A stretch of DNA of 64,000 nucleotides from Gonium pectorale (Eukaryota; Chlorophyta; Chlorophyceae; Chlamydomonadales; Volvocaceae): the NCBI GenBank assembly GCA_001584585.1, contig LSYV01000008.1:1834429-1898428 (forward strand), written 5' to 3'. A program made the translations under genes and the position numbers. Each line of letters starts with the position of its first letter. Position 1 is the first letter of the stretch. Below are positions 11,901-24,100 of this stretch, piece after piece. The notes under the pieces are model-generated. The model ran no database searches. It was not told the DNA's origin and worked only from the letters and a program-made list of their open reading frames with translations.

Positions 11901-12960
11901 GCTCATTTTGCCCGGACCACACTCCACGCACGCAGGCTCACACCTGCGACAACCTTTTGGAGCTGCCAAATTACTGGGAGAGCCTGCTGGCAGTTCGGGG
12001 CGTGCGGGGCGGGCCGGCGGCGATAGCCCGAGGGACGACGACGGTGACGGACGGGCAGCTGGCGGAGCTCAGGGCGGAGGCGCGGCGCATACTGGACGAC
12101 CGGCTGGAGATTGCGGTCTCCAACTTCCAGGGCTACGGCCTAGACGAACGGTCCGGCCCCGATGACGATGACTATGGGGAAGGACCCGACGGGCGGAAAC
12201 TGTGAGTCGTTCGTGCTCTTGACGCGCTGTGCCTTTATGCTGGGACGGGCTGATCAGTGTGCAACGAGGGTCTGCTTAAGACTGGATGCAAAGGGCCGCG
12301 CTCGGGTTCGTGTTCGGGTAGTGGAGGCGCCCCTGCCTGCTTGCCTGGTAATCTGACTCCCGCGTCTTTATGCAAGCATGCCCCCCCCTTCTTCCTGGCG
12401 CCCTGCGCCTTTGCCCTTGCTGGCGTAGGAACCCTCCCGAGCTCTCCCCGGAGCCCGAAGTGCCGCTGACGCCCGCGGCCCTGACGGCGGACAGCCTCGC
12501 CTCGCTGGCGCGTTTCTCAGCCGCCAGCAGCAGCATGCTCCATTCCTCCCACCCACTTGCATTTAGTGCAGCTGTCGCAGCCGCCGCCGCGGCCAGCCAG
12601 CCCCTGGCGCAGCGCGGCAATCGCATGCCGCCCCTGCCCGTTGCACACGACGCCGCGACGGCGGCGACAGCGGGCGTTTCGGTGTGCGTGCCGGTGGCGC
12701 CGCACAGTCCCGTCCCCAGCCGCCAGCCGCTCCTCTCGGCCTCCGGAGCACCCCAGCGGCTGGCCCTGGGCAGTGAGTCGCTGCCGCCGCCCCCGGTGCC
12801 CCATGTACTGACGGATGCTGAGCGGCAGGCCAACATCCTTGCGCGCTTTGAGGTGGACCTGAACGACCGAAGTCGCCTCAGCGGCGGGGGCGCCCCGTAC
12901 CAGGCGCCGGCGGTGAAGCGCGAGTCAACGAGCGAGGGCAGCAACGATGCATTCAAGTGA
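8980..12960 (+). CDS. HECT-type E3 ubiquitin ligase with acylated N-terminus
   Basis: Exons 8980-9663, 9730-9937, 10182-10333, 10627-11646, 11936-12201 and 12429-12960 encode 953 aa. HECT ligases take ubiquitin from E2 onto a cysteine and pass it to substrate. HECT landmarks in order: VRRSSAFWDAF (about residue 305), FVDEFTE, GPRKEFFEL, a Ser-rich insert, FAGWLLGQSLLNR, YVRHSVAQILRDGV, a WEVLANW...FVTGTSRLPLPG block, then HTCDNLLELPNYW with catalytic Cys692. The N-terminus MGCSCSK fits N-myristoylation at Gly2 and palmitoylation at Cys3/Cys5, suggesting membrane or flagellar location. Residues 1-300 have no domain I recognise. Oddly, about 260 residues follow the catalytic Cys, whereas HECT proteins normally end 30-40 residues after it. 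The 66-nt intron 9664-9729 is in frame and stop-free, so retention would add 22 residues. Confidence 0.86.
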
Positions 12961-15190
12961 TTTATCGGGGTGGGCGCTTCGCGGCGCAACGCTGCACCAG
13001 CACAGAGGCCAGTACTTGACACCGGGATCAGTACTTGCGTGTGCCCGTCCCACGCCGGGCCTATCTTCACACCGCACCGTCCAGTGTTTGCGTCCCCCGT
13101 TCATTGCGTTGGGCGTACATGCGTTCATTGGCTGGGGCGCTTGATCTTGGACCTTCATCCATGTCCCTAGCGGGCTTGTTCCCTCTACGTCCGCGGTGGG
13201 CGATGACGTATTTGCAGCCTCCTTGGTTATCTAGTGCCTTGTGCTACCTCTGTTGCGAGCCGTACGCGGCTGTGAATTTATTATCATAGACATTGGACCT
13301 CCTTCTTGGTGTGTTGTGTTGTTGCGGGCTATGAATTATACCCCGGCAATTATGTTGTATGCCCGATGGCACAGTATGGGCCGCCTGAGGACGCAGCGTG
13401 AACGAACGGCTTGCAGGCTTGGTCCACGCGTGCAGGTGGGGCACTCACAGACACCAGTGTTGTGCAGGTCCGTGTATGGCTGTGGGGCTGATGGAAGAAA
13501 GATTATAAATGGCCACCGTACCAGGGCCAGGCTGGACCAGGGGGCGGTCGTACCTCGCGCTGGTTACAAGTATAGCGGCTTTCGCGGTTGGATGAGCGGA
13601 GCCATTGTAGATAATTGGTTCTGCACGGAACCCAAGCTGCCGGTACGACAAGAGGTTGCATCGGCGGCATTGCATTAATGCCTATCTACATGTACGGGTC
13701 CACACGGATTCAGGTGCTTTTGTACGCGCCCAGGCTACGCCTGCGAGCGGGGTTATAGCATGCGAATATATGGCATGACCTTCTGTAACAACGGTAATGT
13801 TCTTGCCGTGTAAGGGAAACCTGGATGGCGGGAACACCTGTAACACTGGCACTACTCGTCGCGTTAGAGGTACTTGTGCGCGATACAATTATCTTGCAGA
13901 ACATCACATTCACGGCAGCAACTGGGGCCAGATCGATCGCTTGCCACTTTCACACAACAAATACGAACTCCGGACAGCAAACGCCGCCTGGGCACGTGGC
14001 ACGGAGGGACCTGCATCTCAGGTGGACGCACTGCAAGCATTGCCGCGGAGGGCAGCTCGACCCTGCCTGCACATAGCCAACGGCATTCGATGCGTAGGTA
14101 ACCCGACCCTGTCCGCCCACAACCACCCTCAACAACGCCCTGCGACACACACAATGACGCAGACATAGACGCACCGTTGGGCACTGCCCTGTGTACACCA
14201 ATAGCCACAGCAACAGCGTTCGATTGCGCAGTTCCGCCAAGACCCTGAACTAAGCGACGCAGCACCGCGACGAGGCCCACGCAACAGCAGTGCAATACCT
14301 GCTAAGACTGCTGTGATGAGGTCCTCCGAATAACAAGGCTTCCACCATGCAGCAGCACAATACGGTAGCACGCCCAGTCCGGCACCTCATACTTCCAGCC
14401 GCCAGAATGCAGTATAACTAACAGCTCACCTCACCTCCCGACATGCCTCCCACCAAATCCATGACGAGAATACATGAATGGGTTCGGCTCGAGCATCCAC
14501 CCTGCCTGCCTGCAGAGACTCGAATGCTCAACCAACAGAAAACAAACGGGCCCAGGGCGTGACTCGCCATAGTTTCCGATACAAAATGATGTGCATCGTG
14601 CCGCATAAATATCCGGGGCTCCCGCACCTCCCAACGGTTACCACGCGCCGTGCCCGGGGCACGCTAGGTATCGTAGGAAAATGCTGCAACAGGGGTGCCC
14701 ATCCGAAACGTATCGCCCCCGACGAATTTCTCAAAAGCTCCCATGATGCCAAGTGTAAGCGACCCATATCGCAAACCATAGGCAGGGGACCCGACCCCTA
14801 CTGCCCCATTATTACCCACACATTCCCAAAGACCCTGTGGTGTGTAAGACCACGACCCGCAAACAGTTGCGGCTCCCACACACGATGCTCGACCAAACCC
14901 GAACACGCCCGAAACAGCTTCACCATGACCAAGGCACCACGACCAAGGATGCAACGAAACCAGCTTAAAGAGCATTGAAAGAACGAGAGACGCAAAAGGC
15001 CCAGCTCCGATGCATCGGACACGAAGTTCCTCACCCCAGCTATACGGCGCTTGGCGCTTTGTACGCTGGGCGCGGCGCGAACGCCGCCCGGCCGCACCCG
15101 CGGGTGCACATCAAGCACGTAACGCTGCGCGCGCCGTACCCACCCGCCTCCTCAGGACCCGGCACAGCCGCAACATGTTCCAGGGGACGA
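12961..15190. other. Convergent intergenic region
   Basis: This lies between the 3' ends of the HECT gene and the minus-strand cyclase gene. Three TGTAA motifs cluster at 13784, 13809 and 13839 on the plus strand. A TTACA (TGTAA on the minus strand) at about 13562 is the nearest candidate signal for the cyclase. Open frames here lack coding composition and motifs. Confidence 0.5.
13784..13843 (+). terminator. Cluster of three TGTAA motifs, HECT gene
   Basis: TGTAA occurs at 13784-13788, 13809-13813 and 13839-13843, about 820-880 nt after the HECT stop codon. The clustering supports these as poly(A) signals for that gene. Confidence 0.45.
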
Positions 15191-18100
15191 TCACATCACG
15201 TAATCGTACGACAGGTTCCGGACGGACGATCCCTGGTCCGCAGCGTACACACCGCCCTCCCGCACCACCATCGCGGGCATGCCTGGCAGGAGCGCCTCCG
15301 AAGGTATGCAGCCAGTTGTTCCGCCAGTCGCCCCGCCTGCTTCACTGGTGTTGATCGAAGTCACGTTGGTTACTGTCAGGCCCTCGAATGGCAGGGGCTC
15401 GGGCGGCCCCATGAGCTTCATGACCCGGACGCTAGTCGGCGGGTCTCCGCTGGCCGCCCGAGTCACGCCCTGGCCACCGGGGCCCTGGCCCGGGCCCTGC
15501 TCTAACGCCGCTGCCTGTCGGGCCCGCGCCGCCGGGCTCGCAGTTGACATGGCCGCTGCCAGCACCTGCGCCGCCGTGGGCCCTCGCACGTGCGGGAGGT
15601 TCCCCGCCTGCGCCAGGGTTTGTACGACGCTGTTCGTGTCGACCGCGGTATGATGCCCGGTAGCCATGGGGGACGACGGTCCAGTTGACGGAAGTCGAAG
15701 GTAGCCCGAATTGGTGGCCAAGCAAGGCAGCTCAGTGCCTGATAGAGCGCGCCACGGAGCCGCGGCGGCCGGAGCCGGAGGCCCAGGTATGGGTATGTTG
15801 GGCCCGTTGGCGTGGGATGAGGCCGGGGAGACCTTGGCGGCGATGGCTGCTGCTGCCGCCGCCGCGGCCGCGGCCGCCGCCTTGACCAGTGAGCGATTGC
15901 TTGGTTGCCGAGAACCGCCGCTGCCACCACGCCACCAGGCGCCACCACCGCTGCCGCCACCGCTGACTCCAGCTCCCGGCGGGTCGTGGGCACCGTGACC
16001 GATATGAACGCCACTTGAGATGGCGCTGGACAGAGGCACGTGCCCGGACGGGGCGGCGCTGGAGGGGGCCAGATCGTACACGCTGTCACTCCCTGCCTGA
16101 TCCGGCAGCGGCACCGCGCCCGTGCCCCCGTGGATATAGGTCCGCATGATGCCCTTGCCCTTGGCCTGCGTTGGGGTGCAGCAAAACGCCTGCTTACGAC
16201 AGCTGACGACACCGCAATGCCCGCACGGTGCTCTTGCCAATAAGTGAAGTGCATTGGCGATAAGCCTGAAATGACGCGGTATCGAACGTCTTTGAATCGT
16301 GCAGCGGCGGGCCTGAGCTGCTCCTTTTCGCAGCTTGTGTCATCATTGGGGGTCGGGGGTGCCCTCGTGCGCAGGCCTCATTATTGACATTAAGCCAAGT
16401 ATCTGGGACGCAGATTAATCTAAGCTGTGCGCCGAGGCAGGCGCCATGGGTTGCGCAGCAGCCGCCCCCGATCCCCCGCCTACGCACCATGACGCCACCA
16501 GTGGGCACCCAGGGCTCCTCGGGCACCAGGTCCCGCACGGACGTGGAGACGTGGATGGCGCCGGGCGGGCAGGTCGATTCGCAGCGGCTGGCTGTGTTGA
16601 TGGTGTCGCCGAAAAGGCAGAAGCGCGGCATGCGGGTTCCCACCACGCCGCTCATTGCGGGGCCGCTGTGGATGCCCACTCGGACCTGCAGCGGCTGGCC
16701 GTTGGGCATCCGCATGTCCTTCACCACCGAGAGCACCGCCTGTGGGAGCGGGGGCGGGATGATCGCGTCGAGGACTGAAGTCGAGCGAAGAGGTCCGGTC
16801 GCAGTGCAGGTGGCCGCGGGCGCCAACGCTGCCGGTTGGGGGCCGGCATTGGCCCGCGAAAGGCTTCAAGATGGGAGCAGGACGGAAGCGTGACATGGCT
16901 CGACATACAAGTGTATGACGTTCTCATGGAAGATCCAACACTTCCCCAAGAGCGCAGATACGGTCCGCACACGGCGTCATGAAGACAGGCCTCGGCGGCA
17001 CCCAAGCGGCAAGTGCAGCCAGGGGGCACAGGGGCGACGCGCAATCGCCCACGCACCTTGGCAAAGTTGACCACCTTGCGCGCGTGCTCGGTATCCACCT
17101 CGCCAGGCTCCAGCAGCGCAGCCACACCGTCCGCGCCGCGGCGCACCAGACCACCAGCCACCATATAACAGTCGCCTACATGGGGCACGCGAGGTGGAAC
17201 GCTTAGGGGCCATGGGGAGCTCAAATGGTCTGGAAGTCCGCAAGAGCGCCAGCCATCGGTGCGCAGACGTTGAGTAGCGCCAGGCGTTGGCAGGGCAGCG
17301 TAAGGAGTTGACAGGACAGCGGACGACAGGAACACGTCGGCGGTCTTTGGACTCACCAATGGTCTCCACTATATCAGCCAGCGACAAGGGAGACGACATG
17401 AAGAGCCAGGCACGGGCCACGAAGAAGCACAAGCGGGGGTGAAAGTTTAAATCCAGATGGAACACAATGGATTAAGTCCCATACTAGGCGCGCAAGGATG
17501 TGGAGAGCTGGAACCTTAACCAATGCCCATGCCTCAATGCAGGTCCCTAACTCAAAAAAGGAGGCAACCTCCTTGGCCCAGCTGTGCCCAGCTGCCCTCC
17601 TGCTGCGCTTTTATGGGCCCTAGCACGGCTGAGATTGCTGAACAAGAGCCCCATGAATATGATACGCGCAAGACAAACGCAGGATTCATAAGCCCTACAC
17701 CCCAATGCTACAACACTAGAATCCAATGCCCCAGATGATCGCCGCAATACCCACCCTTGTACACGTCGTGCACGTAAAGCAGCGAGTCGAACTGCGTATA
17801 GAGGCAGTTGAGAAACGACATGACGACAGCCGGCTCCACGGACGAACACATGGCCTGAGAGAGGGGCATGAAGTAGCCCGAGGCCAACAAGCGGAAGCCA
17901 TCAGGGTGTGAGGGTCACGGCAGTGGGGCAAGACGCACGTGGGCGTGCCACACTGTAAGCTTTAGCACAGGCCGAACCGGAGCCGCGAGCCCCACTGCTA
18001 CCAGACAAGTCACCGTTGTATGCCCCTCTCCAGCATCGTTGGTGACGCAGGCTGGGTGCAGCCCAGTGCGGATCCCAATCGAATCAGCCACGCAAATGCG

Positions 18101-21100
18101 CACGGTCGCGACGCCTTACCGTGAATCCTTTCACATCGCAGAAGAGGATAGTGATCTGCGTGTACCATTGATGCCGGATGGGCAGGCGCAGCGGCGATGC
18201 GTGAGCGGCAACATAAGGCAACGGGTCGGGTAACAGACCAGGTAACGTGTCAATGAGTGGCAAGCCATTCCGAGAAGTACTGGGTGCAGCTCTTCCAAGT
18301 TTTACGCAACCAAAAGTAGCATGCCGCGGCAACATATGGCGTCACGCCACTTCATGCGGGGCATCAGCAGGCACGGTTCAGGGCAACGTGAGGCCCCCAC
18401 ATGGCGGCGCCCGTACCTGCTCGTGGTGGTGCGCCAGCTGGCTGCAGTCGTGGCTCTTGAGCAGGTCGAACTGGGACTTGCGCCGTTGCCGCCGGCCCTG
18501 GTTCCCCATGGATGCGCACACGCCGCTGATATTCTGCATGGCGATGTACTCCAGCACGTGGCGAGGGAAGATCTGCGCGCCAGGACAGGTGTTGAGGAGC
18601 GGTATGCACTAAAACACCGGGTTAAGAGAGAATTGAGGACGGCCAGGTGGGAGACCCGGGTGCTGTCAATTCCTCAACAGGATGGATATGTTATGGGCCA
18701 AGCCCAGTTGGGTAAACTGGTGCCTGCCTGCTGCAATCAACCCGTCCAGCGTCCAGCGACCTGCGTCCGCCGTGGGGCAGTGTAGGCTTCCACAAGGGCG
18801 CCACTCCTCAACAACGGACACTTCACCACACTTGCGCATGTCACGCAGCTGCGCTTCACGTCTGCACGCGGCGGGTATGGGCCACCCTCTCTGAGACTAC
18901 CGTACCGCGCCATGCTAACCGGCCACCATGACCGGACCCAGCGAAAGCCCCAAAGCCTTGGACCTGCCTGCTCCAAAAGGCGGTGCTCCACCTCCATCAG
19001 CTCCGTCAGCTGCATCTCCGTCTCCACCTTCTCGCTCACGTCGTTCTGCGGCACGGAGACAGTGTGATTGACACATCGTCAGGGACACTCACTGCCGATA
19101 GAGATACTGCACAGCCCCCCACACAGCATGGCGAGCGTGACACACGCACGGACGCCCCCGGCCACCAGCAAGCAGCTCACACTAGGTGTCAAGAGATGCC
19201 AACCCAGTACTGGCTCGCATAACATCCAGAGCCAGGGTAGCAGCCGAGACCGGCGCAACAGCCAGGTAGGTAGAGCTGCTAGGAAAGTACAGGAATACAA
19301 CGCTCGACGGAAGGAGCCACCCCTCCGTTCTGCTTTGCACACACCTGCACCAGTGCCACGACCCGCGTCCCGGTGACCGGGTCCGTGAAGCTCGTCGCCG
19401 CCACCTCGTGCCATGCCATGCCCACACGGCGCGCCATGTCAACCGGAGTCATCTCTCGCGGCGACACCATGCGCACACCAGGGTTGTGGTCGGCGTCCTC
19501 CTGACCCCGCACCCGGCCCAGCTGCGCCGGCAGCAGTGGGGGCATATCATACGTGCTGTTGTCTCTGGTGCCCGCTGGCGAGCAGCATCCCGCTCCAGAG
19601 CCATCTTCATGCGTGCCTGGCTCTGAGACCGCGGCGGCCGCCACATCGTTGGCCGCCCCTCCTGCTGCAGGTTCCGTCGCCTGGGTGATGGGGCTCACCG
19701 GCGCTGCAGTGCGCAACGCTGCCTCGGAGGACGGCCCTGACTGCGCGAGCGACGTCGGAGACCGTGAGGCCGACTCCCGCCCCATGCGGGCCATGGCCGA
19801 GTGCAGCACTGGGCGCTCCCGCTGCGACAGCGGGAAGGAGCCCATGCCTGCGCCGCCGACGTTGCTGCCCTCCGAGGAGCCCGCGCTGGCGTGACGCCTC
19901 GGCGGCGTGCGAGTCCCCGTCACACCGCCGCCCTCAGTGACGGCGGCCTGCTGTAACTCGAGCATGCGCTTTGAGGCGCGCATGAAGCTGAAGATCCGCG
20001 GCACCGCCAGGCGCGGCTCTGCCGCCGAGAGCTGCAGGGAGTTGGACCGGCAGCCCGCCAAGCCCTCCGACACCACGCTGGTCCGGCCGCGTAGCCTGCC
20101 CGAGGCGGAACACACCCCGCCGGTGGCGGAGCTGGCGTGGCCGCCAGTCTCTTCCTCCTCACCAGAAGAACCGGCGCCGTTTACCGCTCGCTGCGAGTGC
20201 ACGCGCCCCAGGACGTTGAGCGTTGAGGTGGGCAGCGCAGTCATGAGATAGGTCCGGGTGGAGCTGCGGCTGAGCGGCCGCTTCAGCGCGTTGAGCTGCC
20301 GCCGCACGGCGCCGCGCTGATGCACGCCGGGGCTGCCGCCAGCACCGCGCGGCAAGCCGCTGGTGCTGTGATACAGCCCGCCCACACCGCGGGAGGCGCC
20401 CTCTGCGCCGTCGACCGCGCCGCTGACGTCGTCTGGCGCCGAGGAGCGCGCGCGGTGGAGAGGCACGCTGTGGTGGGGGCGGGTGGACGTGTCGTCGGGG
20501 CCCGCGTCTGCCTCACTGGGAGTCGTATGCAGGGTTACGGCGTCTGCAGTAATAAGCGGCGAGCGCAGCGCCTGGGCTCCGTTAGTGGCCGCCGCCTCAA
20601 CCTTCTTGAGGTTTCTACCAACTGGCAGTGGCTCCGGCTCTACTTCTGCAAAAGGCGTGCAGAGGCGGTGGCTGCGAGCCGGCAGAGGAGTCGGCTGGCT
20701 CGTGCCCACTTGACTGCCGCCACCATCACCGCCGCCACCATGGCTAGGACCAACACCACCGCCGCTTGTGGCCGTCCCTGGCGACGCACTCCTAATTGCT
20801 GTCTCCTTCTGCCGCAGCGCAGCCGGTTGGAACGCGACGGGGTCGACCGGAACGGGGACAGGCATAGGCTGCGGTTGCGGGGAACGGAGAGCCTCTGGCA
20901 ACTGCAGCGCTGCCGAAGACGTCTGCGCCGCCAGCCCATGTGCCGGAGCCGCCGCCGGCAATATCGTTGAGGCGTCCACGACACCAGCGAACTCCCCTTG
21001 CTCCTGCCTGAGCTCAAGCACCCCTGAACCCCTGAGACTGACACCAGCACCGGCCTGTTCCGCACGGCTGCCAGTCAAGTCATTAGGGGCTGCACTCTCC

Positions 21101-24100
21101 ACGCCCGGAGCAAGCGCGTCGTCAACCTGGGTGCTGGCTCGCCGCACTGTCCCGTCAGGACCTGACATGTATGACAGGCCGCTCTGCATACGCCTGGGGG
21201 CACGGCGCGGCCCACTGGACGCCCCAGTTCCACCGCCGATGCCACTGCTCCCCGGCAGGCGCCCACTGCGCAGGCGCTCCACGAACGCGAGGACTGCTGA
21301 CGTGGGCTTGGAGCTGCCAGAGCGAGTCATGGTCTGACTCTGGCCGAGCCCCGGGCGAGCCGGCAGGCTGACGGAGGCATCTTCAGGTGTCGACCCCATC
21401 GATGACCTTGCGTTCGCGTGCAGGCCGCGCGTGCTCGTGGCCGAGCGTTCAAACAACGAGGGAGCGGTAGCTGTCGAGAAGCTGTGGAAGTGCACGTCCC
21501 CGCCGCCTAGCCCGGGGCGCAGCGGCGGCCTCTGCTGGAGGAGCGCAGGCGGGATCCCCAGGGTGCCGCACGATGGCAGCGCCGCCGTCCTCTGCCCCCA
21601 CGCCACGTCGGCTGTCTCCGGCGGCGCAAGCAAATGCGGCTGATACGCAGCCGCTGTTGGCGGGGCCCGGGTCATGGGCGGCGCCGGCTCTGGTGCAGGG
21701 CCCACCTCAGGCCCCCGCGCATCTGACACTGCGGCAGGACCCGAGGGGGCCCGGCCGCCAACCACTGAATGGAGCCGGTGTTGATGGGGCGAGGGCCGCG
21801 ACAGGGACGAGACGTGAGTGAAGCTGCTGGAGACAGGCCCAATCAGGCCCCGCAGGGAGTAGCTCCGTGGGGGCGGCCTCCGCAGCCTGCTGGAGCTCTG
21901 GGGCAGTCGCGAGATCCGATCTGGGTCATCCTCGTTGTCTGAGACGGCAGTCAACGTTGAAGCCGCAAACTTTGGGGTCAGAGCCGCTGCGGTTGCGGCC
22001 AGGGGCGAGGCCTGTTGCGGATGCCACGGGGGCCTGCCGCTGCGTGCTCCTGCGCTCGCCGCGCGCACCGGCGTGTCGTGATGGCGCTCAAGGACAGGGT
22101 TGCTTTGCACCACGTTGCTGGGGGCGCTAACGATAGGACCCGGCAAGTTGACATCGGCAGTGGTGTCGGAGACATCCCCGCGAGGGGCCGGCTGCTGTGC
22201 GTGCTGCGGCGAGGCCTGCCGGGGTGAAGGCGGCACGGGCGGGGCCTCGGGTGCGGAGGCCGTCGCCGGCGTGCGCGGCGTGTACGCCCTTGCCGCCGGG
22301 GGCTGCGCTCCTCTCGGAGCATTGCTGCCACACGGAGCCTCAGCGCCAGCGCTCTCGCGCGTGCTGCTGGCCCTGGCTGCCGCGTGAGTGCTGCCAAGGC
22401 CCTGCTGGTAGTCGCAGCTCATGCCCGCAGGGCTGGCGCCGCCGCCAGCGGTCATGCCGGCGGTGCTGCTGCGCGCACCACAGCGCTGGGCCGCACGGAT
22501 GCACGGCCGCATTACCCGCGGGACTTGCACGATGCCTCGCCACATGTTGCCGCAGATTACCTCCTCCAGCATCTCGTCCAGAAGGTCGGGACACAAACAG
22601 AACAGTACCGACAAGACGTCAACTTCCGAGGCTTCAAGCATGCTGGCCGCGCCGAAGCGTCCCGCCGCTGAGCCGACTCCTGCTCCTCCAGCTGCGGCCG
22701 CGGCGCCGGCCTTGCCCGCGACCTCCGCCTCGGCCTTTGCCATAAAAGCAACCGACTCACGGGCCTCCGCCGGAACGCCAGAGGAGGACATGGGGCCGTG
22801 GGACGCGGCCGCTGGATCGGCCGGCTCGCCAGTGACCTCCCCGAGGTATTCGACGCTTCCCTGCCGTTGAGAGGGTGATCACACGCGGAGGCAAATACAC
22901 AATATGGCAATTCAACGCGAGCCAAGGTCTGAGGCGGCTTAACGAGTGTAAGGCTCCACGCTGCTGCGGCGAAGTGGGCAATCTCAGACAGCGACATTAA
23001 GTGTTGCGCACCTGGTTTTGCTGGAGAACACGACCCTGGCAATCGAACAGTGTGATTGCGTAGGGCACAGACGCCAGGAGAAGGTGGTGCCGCTGCCAGG
23101 TCTGAATGACGTAGAGCAGCTCAGCTCCTGCCAGCGGAGCAAGCTCGGGGCCGCTCGCCGCTGCGCCGTCCGCTGCGCCCCCGCTGCTGAGAGGCCTAGT
23201 GCTGGCACCAGCCGCAGCGACGCCAGCAGTGTCAGCCGCGGCATCAACACCAGCACAGCCGCCCGCCGCCGGTTCCATCCCGCTCGCGACGGCAGGCGCT
23301 CTGTCCCCTGCAGCATGCCCATCAGCTCCAGCGTCCTGCGGGCCCAGAGCACCCGCCATGCCAAAGGACAACGACGGTACCGACGCCGACCGCATGGCGG
23401 CATCGCTGCCGGTGTGGATGACAGGCGGATGGCCGGCGGTGGACGCTATGAGGTGGCCGCCCTCCAGCGTCAGCGCCGCGGACGATGTGGTGCCGTCGTT
23501 GTCCAGGAAGTGCAGCCGCAGCTGCGCGTTGCTTAGAGGGCCTCGCGGCGCGGGCGCCGGTGCTGACATCATGGCATAGCTCAGCGCCGAGAAGGGCGTC
23601 GCGGCCGGCAACGGCGGCAGAGCCGACATTGACACCGTCCGCGACGCCGCTGGCCACTCCAGCACGATTGCGGGCTGCCAAGCGTGCCCCAGCGTCGCGG
23701 AGCTCTCCCTGCTCCCTGCAGCTCCCGTTTCCGCCTGCGGTACCGCCGCCGGCGGCTGGTAGGCGCACACGTGCACCCTCACCTGCCCAGTTTGAACCGC
23801 CGCCTGCAGCGCGGCCGCTCCCAAAAAGCCAACCTGCCGGGTCCCATTGTTGGCGCCGAGGGACGACGCTCCGCCCGCTGCGGCTGCGGCCACGGCCGCG
23901 GGGTCCCGGCCGCCCAACAAGGCGCTGTAGGTGGAGAGGTGCACGGTGTGCGCCATCGGCGGCGCGTGCCCGGGCCTGGTCGCCGCTTGCCGCAGCATGT
24001 CCTTGGCCAACAGCAACAGGCATGGGTCTTCCTCAAAGAGCTCGCGAAGCACGCACAGCACAGCTGACGTCTCGCCGTCGTGGCCGGTGCCACCTGCGGC

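Noticed and set aside
14100..14360. Possible tRNA-like segment (GTTCGA-type motif near 14218)
   Set aside because: No acceptor stem or cloverleaf could be built around it.
14478..14978. 166-codon plus-strand frame between the HECT and cyclase genes
   Set aside because: No codon bias, no motif, no splice partner; probably chance.
12961..15190. Possible degenerate transposon between convergent genes
   Set aside because: No reverse transcriptase, integrase or transposase motif and no terminal repeats could be found by eye.
20640..21065. Arg/Leu-rich frames opposite and within the cyclase third exon
   Set aside because: Shadows of the low-complexity insertion; the long minus-strand frame explains the region.
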